Assembly: GCF_042667405.1 (NCBI RefSeq)
Contig: NZ_JBHVAL010000003.1
Coordinates: 124,001 to 188,000, forward strand
Direction: 5' to 3'
Length of the DNA stretch: 64,000 bases
Source of the DNA: Arthrobacter sp042667405
GTDB taxonomy: Bacteria; Actinomycetota; Actinomycetes; Actinomycetales; Micrococcaceae
The notes under the pieces are model-generated. The model was not told the origin of the DNA. It worked only from the letters and a program-made list of their open reading frames with translations, and did no database searches. Numbering within the stretch: position 1 is the first letter of the stretch; every line of letters starts with the position of its first letter. This document shows, piece by piece, positions 18,976 through 25,724 of this stretch. The translations under genes were made by a program, and so were the position numbers.

Positions 18976-19448
18976 CGGGTATCGACGTCTTCGAACACCA
19001 GGAACGTCTGCGTATCCAGGATGCCCTCCATGGACTGCAGCTGGTCGAAGATCACGCGGCGAAGATGGATGTTGTCGGTGGCGCGGACGAGGAGGATGAC
19101 GTCGAAGTCGCCGCCCACCAAGGCAATGTGGTGGATCTCCGGGATGGCCCGCAGCTGCTCCTTCAGCTCACGCCACGAATGCTGCTGGACCTTCAACGTC
19201 ACGTATGCGGAGGAGCGCAGGCCGGCTTTGATGGGATCCACCAGTGCCGTGAACTTGGTCAGCACGCCCTCGCCGGTGAGCCGGGCAATCCGCGTATAGG
19301 CATGGGCGCGGCTGATGTGCACGTTCTCCGCCACCTGCGTAATGGACATGCGACCGTCGGTGGTGAGCTCACGGATGATGTCCCGGTCCACACTGTCCAG
19401 CGGTACGGCGGTCTGCTCCGCCTCCGTCTCACTCAAAGCAGGCTCCAA
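18972..19448 (-). CDS. Lrp/AsnC family transcriptional regulator
   Basis: This protein of about 158 residues has the Lrp helix-turn-helix near the N-terminus (LDSVDRDIIRELTTDGRMSITQVAENVHISRAHAYTRI is the region, about residues 17-55) and a C-terminal ligand-sensing RAM domain (IHHIALVGGDFDVILLVRA). It is divergently oriented to a 2-oxoacid dehydrogenase operon, the arrangement seen for BkdR-like regulators that respond to branched-chain amino acids. Regulation of that operon is therefore likely but inferred. The start is weak: TTG at 19448 without a clear ribosome binding site, and another TTG four codons later is possible. Confidence 0.88.
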   Translation of the reverse strand: MEPALSETEAEQTAVPLDSVDRDIIRELTTDGRMSITQVAENVHISRAHAYTRIARLTGEGVLTKFTALVDPIKAGLRSSAYVTLKVQQHSWRELKEQLRAIPEIHHIALVGGDFDVILLVRATDNIHLRRVIFDQLQSMEGILDTQTFLVFEDVDTR

Positions 19449-19608
19449 TTCGTCTACGGCACAGGCGCGTAACCCAGCTCACAATTGCAATTCGTCTCTC
19501 AGAATACCCAGTTTAGGCAAGGGCTTCCATGATTCGGCGGAAAGCTGGATACGAAACTTCGCCGGGGAACATACTGGAAGCACATAGTGGCTAGAGAAGG
19601 ACGGACCA
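19449..19608. promoter_or_regulatory. divergent control region with palindromic AATTGCAATT
   Basis: The 160-base gap separates the Lrp-type regulator from the dehydrogenase operon. It contains the perfect palindrome AATTGCAATT at 19483-19492, and AATTCGTCT occurs twice (at 19447 and 19490). AT-rich palindromes of this kind are plausible Lrp/AsnC sites. Binding is inferred from position only. Confidence 0.4.
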
Positions 19609-20802
19609 ATGACGATCCATGCAGACCACTCTGCGCCGGAAACGGCCGTGGAGGACCAGGCTGCTGACGTTCGGACAAAATTCGGCATCAGCGTAGAGGA
19701 CTACATGCTCCCCGCCCGGCACCAGATCCAAATGGTGAACCCGGACGGCACCCTCCGCCCGCACGACGAGCAAGGCACCGAACCCGGCCACGAGTACCCC
19801 ACGCCCAGCGATGCTGAACTGATGGCCGCTTACGAGCAGCTCGTCGTCGGACGTCGCGTCAACGACCAGAACTCAGCGCTGGTCCGGCAGGGCCGCATGG
19901 CCGTCTACCCCTCAAGCCACGGCCAGGAAGCCTGCCAAGTGGCAGCCGCCATGTGCCTCAAGGAAGGCGACTGGCTGTTCCCCACCTACCGTGACGCCGT
20001 CGCTGTCATGACCCGCGGCGTGGACCCGGTAGAGGTAATGACCATCTTCCGCGGCGACTGGCACGGCGGGTACGACCCCAAAGAACACAACGTCGGCATC
20101 CAGTGCACGCCGCTGACCACCCAGCTGCTGCACGCGGTCGGCGTCGCCCATGCCGCAAAGCTGCGCGGTGAAGACACCGTAGTGATGGCCATGTGCGGCG
20201 ACGGTGCCACCAGCGAAGGCGACTTCCACGAAGCACTGAACTTTGCCGCCGTCTTCCACCTGCCGGTGATCTTCTTCGTGCAGAACAACAAGTACGCCAT
20301 CTCTGTCCCGCTCAGTCACCAGTCCGTGGCGCCGTCGCTGGCCCACAAGGCCGTTGGTTACGGCATGGCTGGTGAGCGCGTGGACGGCAACGACCTCGTC
20401 GCGCTGCTCGCCGTCATGGACCGTGCGGTGAAGCTGGCGCGCGAAGGTTCCGGACCGCTGCTGATCGAGGCCCACACCTACCGCATGCAGGCCCACACCA
20501 ACGCCGACGACGCCACCCGCTACCGCCCGGACAGCGAAGTCGCCGAGTGGCAGGCCAAGGACCCGCTCACCCGCATGAAGGCTTATCTGTCTGACAAGGG
20601 CCTGTTGGATGACGCAGCGTCGGAGCGCATCGCAGAGCATGCGGAAGACGTTGCCACCCAGCTCCGCGAAGGCCTGGGCGAGGACGTGCCGGTACAGCCG
20701 CTGGACCTCTTCAAATACGTCTTCGACAAGCAAACGCCGCAGTTGAAAGAACAGTCTGAGCTGCTGGCCAGCGAACTTGCCCGCGAGGAGAGCGCAAAAT
20801 GA
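19609..20802 (+). CDS. 2-oxoacid dehydrogenase E1 component, alpha subunit
   Basis: This 397-residue thiamine-diphosphate enzyme subunit decarboxylates a 2-oxo acid. The ThDP/Mg motif GDGATSEGDFHEALNFAAVF begins near residue 196 and the phosphorylation-loop-like EAHTYRMQAHTNADDATRYR follows near 285. Sequence style (SSHGQEACQVAAAMCL, FPTYRD) fits the alpha subunit of the branched-chain or acetoin/pyruvate type heterotetrameric E1. The name bkdA or pdhA cannot be chosen from sequence alone; the adjacent Lrp-type regulator favours branched-chain substrates. The stop overlaps the beta-subunit start (ATGA). No E3 gene is in the operon, so lipoamide dehydrogenase must be shared. Confidence 0.93.
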   Translation: MTIHADHSAPETAVEDQAADVRTKFGISVEDYMLPARHQIQMVNPDGTLRPHDEQGTEPGHEYPTPSDAELMAAYEQLVVGRRVNDQNSALVRQGRMAVYPSSHGQEACQVAAAMCLKEGDWLFPTYRDAVAVMTRGVDPVEVMTIFRGDWHGGYDPKEHNVGIQCTPLTTQLLHAVGVAHAAKLRGEDTVVMAMCGDGATSEGDFHEALNFAAVFHLPVIFFVQNNKYAISVPLSHQSVAPSLAHKAVGYGMAGERVDGNDLVALLAVMDRAVKLAREGSGPLLIEAHTYRMQAHTNADDATRYRPDSEVAEWQAKDPLTRMKAYLSDKGLLDDAASERIAEHAEDVATQLREGLGEDVPVQPLDLFKYVFDKQTPQLKEQSELLASELAREESAK

Positions 20803-21887
20803 CCATCACCACGTCCGTGAACGGAAACGTCAGCGCCGCAACCGCCAGCGCCGCCGCTTCCGCAGCCGCCACCGCCGAGGCAAGCGGCCCGCAGAGCCTC
20901 ACCATGGCCAAGGCACTGAACACCGCGATGGCCGACGCCATGCGCGCCGACTCCTCGGTCCTGGTCTTCGGCGAAGACGTCGGAATGCTCGGCGGAGTCT
21001 TCCGCATCACCGACGGCCTTATGGCCGAATTCGGCGAACAGCGCTGCTTCGACACCCCGCTCGCGGAGTCCGGCATCGTCGGCATGGCAGTGGGCATGGC
21101 CATCAACGGCATGCGCCCCGTCATCGAAATGCAGTTCGACGCGTTCGCCTACCCGGCCTTCGAGCAGATCGTCAGCCACGTCGCCAAGATGCACAACCGC
21201 ACCAAGGGCAAGCTCAAAATGCCCATGGTCATCCGTGTTCCTTACGCGGGCGGCATCGGGGGAGTGGAGCACCACTGCGACTCCTCCGAGTCCTACTACG
21301 CCCACACCGCCGGCCTGAAGGTCTACACCCCGGCCACCGTCGCCGACGGTTACCGCATGCTCCGCGAAGCCATCGACTCCGATGACCCCGTGATGTTCAT
21401 GGAACCCAAGAAGCTGTACTGGTCCAAGGACCAGGTGGACTTGGGTGCCTTGCGCGCAGAGCACGACGCCGGGACCTCCACAGAGGGCCGCGCGGCTGTC
21501 GCCCGTCCCGGCACGGACGCCACGCTCATCGCGTACGGTCCGTCCGTTCCCACCGCGCTCGCAGCCGCCGCTGCCGCCGCCGAAGAAGGCCGCTCGCTCG
21601 AAGTCATCGATGTCCGCACCATCGTCCCCTTCGACGACGAAACCGTCTGCGCGTCCGTACGGAAGACGGGACGCGCCGTCGTGATCGCTGAGGCCCATGG
21701 CTTCGCGTCCGTGTCCTCCGAAATCGTGGCCCGGGTCCAGGAACGCGCCTTCCACTACCTGGCCGCGCCGATCCTCCGGGTCACCGGCTTCGACGTCCCG
21801 TTCCCGTCTCCCAAGTTGGAGCACTACTACCTGCCAAGCGTCGACCGCATCCTCGACGCCGTCGACGACCTTCAGTGGGAGGACTAA
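20799..21887 (+). CDS. 2-oxoacid dehydrogenase E1 component, beta subunit
   Basis: This 362-residue subunit pairs with the alpha subunit before it. It has the family core beginning LTMAKALNTAMADAMRADSS, then VFGEDVGMLGGVFRIT, RCFDTPLAESGIVGMAVGMA, the YAGGIGGVEHHCDSSESYY stretch and the C-terminal transketolase domain (SLEVIDVRTIVPFD, VIAEAHGFASVSSE). The first 30 residues are an Ala-rich extension not usual in the family, with a later Met at about residue 36 as an alternative start. The ATG at 20799 overlaps the alpha stop. The E2 gene begins three bases after the stop. Confidence 0.93.
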   Translation: MTITTSVNGNVSAATASAAASAAATAEASGPQSLTMAKALNTAMADAMRADSSVLVFGEDVGMLGGVFRITDGLMAEFGEQRCFDTPLAESGIVGMAVGMAINGMRPVIEMQFDAFAYPAFEQIVSHVAKMHNRTKGKLKMPMVIRVPYAGGIGGVEHHCDSSESYYAHTAGLKVYTPATVADGYRMLREAIDSDDPVMFMEPKKLYWSKDQVDLGALRAEHDAGTSTEGRAAVARPGTDATLIAYGPSVPTALAAAAAAAEEGRSLEVIDVRTIVPFDDETVCASVRKTGRAVVIAEAHGFASVSSEIVARVQERAFHYLAAPILRVTGFDVPFPSPKLEHYYLPSVDRILDAVDDLQWED

Positions 21888-21889
21888 CC

Positions 21890-23386
21890 ATGAGCTCAGA
21901 TATGCAGGTATTCCGTCTGCCCGACCTCGGTGAAGGGCTCACCGAAGCCGAACTCGTCAACTGGCTCGTGGCTGTGGGGGACCAGGTCAAAGTGGACCAG
22001 CCCATCGCCGAAGTCGAGACCGCCAAGTCCATGGTTGAGGTGCCCTCGCCTTACGCAGGCACCGTCGCCGAACTGCACGGGGAGGCCGGTCAAACGCTCG
22101 ACGTCGGCAAGCCGCTGATCTCGATTGCTCGCGTGGGTGCGGGGTCGGGTTCGGGTCCGGCTGCTGACTCGGTGCCGGCTGCCGCGGCTGCTTCTGCTGC
22201 CGCTCCGGCTGCCGCCGCTCCGGCGGCTGCTGATGATGCTGTGTCTACTGGTGTGGTTGCCTCGGCCGAGGTATCCGCAGCTGCCGAGACGTACCGGACC
22301 GAGGAGAAGGCCGGCTCGGGGAACGTGCTCATCGGCTACGGCACCCCTGGGGGAGCCACGGGTGGCCGGACCCGGCCGCGGAAGGCGAGTGTCGCCGTCG
22401 TCGAGCCTGCTGCGGTTCCCGAGGTGTCGCTTGAGCCGGCTGTTGCCGGGACCCGCATCCCGGGCAAGCTCAGTGCTGTCATCTCGCCGCTGGTACGGAA
22501 GATGGCCCGCGACCACGGTGTTTCGCTGGATGCGATTGAAGGCTCGGGTGCCAGTGGGCTGATCATGCGCCGGGATGTTGAGGCTGCGATTTCCGCGCCG
22601 GAGGCTCCCGCTGCTGCCCCTGCTCCTGTTGCTGCGTCCGCTCCGGTTGCCGAGGGCTCCGTTGATGGCCGGACCGGGTTGGCTGTGTCGGCGCGGACTC
22701 CTGTTCGGGGAGTGCGCAAGGCCGTGGCGGCGAACATGACGCGCAGCCGTTCGGAGATCCCCGAAGCAACCGTGTGGGTGGACGTTGATGCCACGGCATT
22801 GCTGGAGATGCGCGCCGAACTGAAGAAGCGCGCGCCGCACGAAACCCCCGGTCTGCTGGCTTTCATCGCCCGTTTTGTCACGGCTGGGTTAAAGAAGTAC
22901 CCGGCCCTGAACACGCGCTTTGAAACAGCTGCCGACGGTTCACAGGAGATCGTGGGCTTCGATGGCATCAACCTAGGATTCGCTGCCCAGACCGACCGCG
23001 GACTCGTGGTCCCGTCTGTACGCAATGCCCACACGATGAGCGCCCGCGAACTGGACGCGGAGATCCGGCGACTCACCGCCGTCGCGCGTGACGGAAAGGC
23101 GACCCCGACGGAACTGGGCTCGGGCACCTTCACGCTGAACAACTATGGTGTGTTCGGCGTCGACGGTTCGGCGGCGATCATCAACTATCCCGAGGTCGCG
23201 ATGCTCGGAGTAGGCCGGATCATCGACAAGCCCTGGGTGGTCAACGGCGAGTTGGCCGTCCGCAAGGTGACCGAGCTGACCCTGGCCTTCGACCACCGCG
23301 TGTGCGACGGCGAAACCGCAGCGGGCTTCCTCCGCTACGTAGCCGACGCAATCGAAAACCCCGGCGGCGCCCTCGCGGACATGTAG
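21890..23386 (+). CDS. dihydrolipoamide acyltransferase (E2)
   Basis: This 498-residue core subunit transfers the acyl group to CoA. It has one N-terminal lipoyl domain with the lipoylated lysine in VETAKSMVEVPSPYAG (about residue 46), a long Ala/Pro/Val-rich linker (about 85-150), a peripheral subunit-binding domain (ISPLVRKMARDHGVSLDAIEGSG, about 200-225), a second linker, and the catalytic domain ending in LAFDHRVCDGETAAGFLRYV with the H-R-x-x-D-G motif. The ATG at 21890 follows GGGAGGAC and is preferred to an upstream GTG at 21875 inside the E1 beta gene. It closes the operon. Confidence 0.94.
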   Translation: MSSDMQVFRLPDLGEGLTEAELVNWLVAVGDQVKVDQPIAEVETAKSMVEVPSPYAGTVAELHGEAGQTLDVGKPLISIARVGAGSGSGPAADSVPAAAAASAAAPAAAAPAAADDAVSTGVVASAEVSAAAETYRTEEKAGSGNVLIGYGTPGGATGGRTRPRKASVAVVEPAAVPEVSLEPAVAGTRIPGKLSAVISPLVRKMARDHGVSLDAIEGSGASGLIMRRDVEAAISAPEAPAAAPAPVAASAPVAEGSVDGRTGLAVSARTPVRGVRKAVAANMTRSRSEIPEATVWVDVDATALLEMRAELKKRAPHETPGLLAFIARFVTAGLKKYPALNTRFETAADGSQEIVGFDGINLGFAAQTDRGLVVPSVRNAHTMSARELDAEIRRLTAVARDGKATPTELGSGTFTLNNYGVFGVDGSAAIINYPEVAMLGVGRIIDKPWVVNGELAVRKVTELTLAFDHRVCDGETAAGFLRYVADAIENPGGALADM

Positions 23387-23390
23387 CACC

Positions 23391-23526
23391 CTCGCTCACA
23401 TCCCCCGGGCTTGAACCGAACCCTCGCTCACGTCCCCCGGGCTTCAACCCAACGCTCGCTCACGTCCCCCGGGCTTGAACCGAACCCTCGCTCACGTCCC
23501 CCGGGCTTGAACCGAACCCTCGCTCA
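23391..23526 (+). repeat. 32-bp tandem repeat, four copies and a partial fifth
   Basis: Units begin at 23391, 23423, 23455, 23487 and 23519 (partial). Each reads CTCGCTCAC[A/G]TCCCCCGGG followed by CTTGAACCGAACC with few changes. The array lies immediately after the E2 stop and before a terminator. Related 32-bp units occur at 57133 and 59021. There are no unique spacers, so it is not CRISPR. Confidence 0.85.
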
Positions 23527-23549
23527 CGACCCGCGACTGAACACGTGAA

Positions 23550-23581
23550 AAGGACCCCGACCTTGAACAGCCGGGGTCCTT
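23550..23581. terminator. bidirectional intrinsic terminator
   Basis: A 10-bp perfect stem (AAGGACCCCG at 23550-23559 with CGGGGTCCTT at 23572-23581) lies between the convergent E2 and MFS genes. On the minus strand it is followed by TTTCACG; the plus-strand tail is short. Confidence 0.75.
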
Positions 23582-23598
23582 CCGCTTAAGTCCCAGCG

Positions 23599-25011
23599 TC
23601 AGTGCTTGAAGTCTGCCGAGATCTCGGCGAGCGTGCGCCCCTTGGTCTCGGGAGCGAGCCATTGCGAGAGGATTGCGCCGAGGAATGCGACGACGGCGGC
23701 CACCACCATGCTGGGGCCCATGCCGATGTTGGCGATCGCCCACGGCAGGGCGAAGGTGCCGAGGGCGGCGCCGATGCGGCTGAAGGCCGCGGCGAAGCCC
23801 ATGCCGACGCCGCGGAGGTGGCCGGGGAAGACCTCGGCCGGATAGACCTGGGTCATCGTGGTGTAGCCGGCGTTGAAGAAGGAGAAGGCCAGGAACAGGG
23901 CCAGAACCAGGATGGCTGGTGCGTCCGCCCAGACTCCGATGACCAGCAGGATTCCAGCACAGAGCCACTGCCCCGGGACCGTGAGGATCCGGCGGCCGAG
24001 CCTGTCGATCAGCAGCACCGTGGTGACGACACCAGCGGCCGCGAGTGCGGACAGGCCGACTCCGCCAGCCCAGCCGCCGCCGAAGCCAAACTGGTGAAGT
24101 ACCTCGTCCGCGAACGTGGCTATGGCGAAGTAAGGAGTGACCGCGCAGAACCAAAAACCTGCGGTGAATAGGGTGGTTCGCCAGTACTGCCTCGAGAAGA
24201 GCATTCCAAAGGAGGCGTTCTTGATTTTGGTCCTGCTCTGCGCCGCCTGGGCTTCCTGGACCATCCTCAGATTGATCTCTTCGGTGATGCTGTCGTGCAT
24301 CTGCGGCGATTCGATGTATTTGCGCGCGACCGCGAGCGCTTCGTCGCGCCGCCCCTTCGTAATGAGCCAGCTGGGCGATTCGGGGAGGCCGATGCGGGCG
24401 ACGAACAGGACGGCGGCGAGTATCGTGCTAGTGCCGATGACGATGCGCCACGGTGTGCCGGCGTCGTGCAGCACCGTGCCGATGATGAACGCCATCATGA
24501 AGCCGATGTACCAGGCGATCAGAGTCAGTCCGAGCAGCCGCCCGCGGAGCTTGGGTGGGGAGAACTCTGAAAGCAACGGTCCGCCGATTGAGTACTCGCC
24601 GCCGATCGCGACACCCATGAAGAACCGGATGATGGCCAGCTGGATCACGGCGCCGTCTCCGGAGGTTACGAAGAACTGGGCAGCTGAGGCGGCCAGGAAC
24701 AGGCCCATGTCCACGAGGAACATGGGCTTACGTCCGAACTTGTCAGCAGCCCACCCGGCAATCGGGGAGCCGACAAAGATGCCAACCAGCGGACCTGCAG
24801 CGATCAAACCCAGGGACAGCGCATCGAGCTGGAGATCTGAACGCATGAGTCCGGTGACGGGGCCGATGATTCCGAGGATGTAACCGTCGAGGAACATCCC
24901 GCCGATGAAGACTGCGACCAGCCGAAACATGAAGCGGCGTTTGAACGTGGAGCTGGTCTCTTTTGGTACGGGGGCGTCGACGGCGGCCGTCGTCTTGGTC
25001 GGGTGGATCAT
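23599..25011 (-). CDS. MFS transporter, metabolite:proton symporter type
   Basis: This 470-residue protein has twelve predicted helices and MFS signatures: GWAADKFGRKPMFLVD after helix 2, GVAIGGEYSIGGPLLSEF, SPPKLRGRLLG, LPESPSWLITKGRRDEAL in the central loop, IDRLGRRILTV, and PAEVFPGHLRGVGMGFA. This pattern fits the NiaP/SV2-like or sugar-porter branches. The substrate cannot be assigned; neighbouring genes give no hint. The ATG at 25011 opens the usual N-terminus; a GTG at 25056 would add 15 residues with no family support. Confidence 0.85.
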   Translation of the reverse strand: MIHPTKTTAAVDAPVPKETSSTFKRRFMFRLVAVFIGGMFLDGYILGIIGPVTGLMRSDLQLDALSLGLIAAGPLVGIFVGSPIAGWAADKFGRKPMFLVDMGLFLAASAAQFFVTSGDGAVIQLAIIRFFMGVAIGGEYSIGGPLLSEFSPPKLRGRLLGLTLIAWYIGFMMAFIIGTVLHDAGTPWRIVIGTSTILAAVLFVARIGLPESPSWLITKGRRDEALAVARKYIESPQMHDSITEEINLRMVQEAQAAQSRTKIKNASFGMLFSRQYWRTTLFTAGFWFCAVTPYFAIATFADEVLHQFGFGGGWAGGVGLSALAAAGVVTTVLLIDRLGRRILTVPGQWLCAGILLVIGVWADAPAILVLALFLAFSFFNAGYTTMTQVYPAEVFPGHLRGVGMGFAAAFSRIGAALGTFALPWAIANIGMGPSMVVAAVVAFLGAILSQWLAPETKGRTLAEISADFKH

Positions 25012-25405
25012 GGAGGTGTGTTCCCTTCTGGCTTCAGCGAAAAACGCTGACGGCACCAGAGCGCCGTTTTCTAGACGTGCGGACAGTCGCAGACCTTAGC
25101 GACCTGTGGAGGAGGCCAGCTGGTTCGAGGCCAGCCAATGCGGCCGTGCGGTCCCTGAGAGGTGCTTCCAGCGGCTGAGTTACCGCTCTTCTTCATCAAG
25201 TGGGGTCAGCCAAAAAATGTGACATACGACTCATATATCAGAACTCTAGGGGTGTGGTCCGCCTGGGTCAAGGCCTTGAAGTTAATTTGTCGCTTGAGTC
25301 CCGGAGGTTGCAGGAACCCGCCGCTGCAGGTCTGTAGAGGCCGCGGCTCCGCCACGGAATCCCTGACGTCAGGCACTTCTTTGCAATAAGGCCTGTTCAG
25401 ACGCC
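25012..25405. other. intergenic region, nothing recognised
   Basis: This 394-base stretch between the MFS gene and the RNA genes shows no gene with a start and ribosome binding site and no clear hairpin. It must carry the MFS promoter on the minus strand and part of the promoter for the RNA/rsr unit. A TTGCAA at 25381 could be a -35 box, with TGTAAT at 25407 rather far downstream. Confidence 0.4.
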
Positions 25406-25421
25406 GTGTAATGCATTACAC
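25406..25421. promoter_or_regulatory. perfect 16-bp palindrome, putative operator
   Basis: GTGTAATGCATTACAC is a perfect inverted repeat with no spacer. It lies about 9 bases before the first Y-like RNA and overlaps the likely core promoter, a position suited to repression. The cognate regulator is unknown; the small HTH protein encoded after rsr is one candidate. Confidence 0.5.
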
Positions 25422-25429
25422 TCAGACAA

Positions 25430-25547
25430 GTGAGTGGGCCGAAAACTGTCGGTTAACTGGTGTAAAGCAGGTTCGATCCCTGCCCCTGCTGCGTTGATTC
25501 GTCAAGGCAGCAGGAGAGAACCCGGCGGTGACAAAATGCCTACTCGC
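25430..25547 (+). ncRNA. possible second Y RNA-like RNA with a T-arm-like module
   Basis: Ends at 25430-25439 and 25538-25547 can pair over 10 bp (two G-U). Inside lies a perfect tRNA T-arm (GCAGG, loop TTCGATC, CCTGC; 25467-25483) followed almost directly by an 8-bp stem (25485-25492 with 25507-25514) with a 14-base loop, in the position of an acceptor helix closed at its end. This is the order expected of the permuted tRNA-like module of bacterial Y RNAs (YrlA). A D-arm is not clear, unlike in the RNA that follows. It may be a diverged Y RNA or a decayed copy. It is not a normal tRNA: no 5' half is present upstream. Confidence 0.45.
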
Positions 25548-25555
25548 GTGAACTG

Positions 25556-25704
25556 AAAAGTGGCGGCGGGCCGGAGAGTTTCGGTTACCTCTGTTAAAGG
25601 ACCCAAGGGCCGCGGGTTCGAGTCCCGCCCGGACGTGTTCCGGTAGCTCAGTTGGTAGAGCTTTGGGCAACTCCGGACTCGCAAACATGCCCGCCGCCAC
25701 TTTT
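25556..25704 (+). ncRNA. Y RNA (YrlA-like) with circularly permuted tRNA mimic
   Basis: A perfect 16-bp helix (25556-25571 with 25689-25704) closes the RNA, followed inward by a 6-bp helix (CCGGAG 25571-25576 with CTCCGG 25671-25676; the first base is shared with the outer helix, so one pairing yields). The interior is a tRNA in permuted order: anticodon-stem strand CCCAA (25602-25606), a 5-base variable region, T-arm GCGGG-TTCGAGT-CCCGC (25612-25628), acceptor-like minihelix CCGGA/TCCGG (25629-25633, 25639-25643) closed by CGTGT, the dinucleotide TA, D-arm GCTC-AGTTGGTA-GAGC (25646-25661), one base, then TTGGG (25663-25667) pairing with CCCAA. Every linker length equals that of a real tRNA. 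Bacterial Y RNAs with this architecture bind Ro proteins, and rsr follows 20 bases later. Confidence 0.85.
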
Positions 25705-25724
25705 CCCTCAACGAAAGGACCGCT

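Noticed and set aside
20583..21824. A 413-codon open frame on the minus strand
   Set aside because: It lies opposite the E1 genes, has Gly/Val/His-rich composition typical of the reverse of high-GC coding DNA, and shows no family motif.
23391..23526. A CRISPR array
   Set aside because: The 32-bp units abut each other with no spacers and no cas genes are present.
25612..25661. An ordinary tRNA gene with T-arm and D-arm
   Set aside because: The D-arm lies after the T-arm and no anticodon loop joins the halves; the order only fits a permuted Y RNA mimic.
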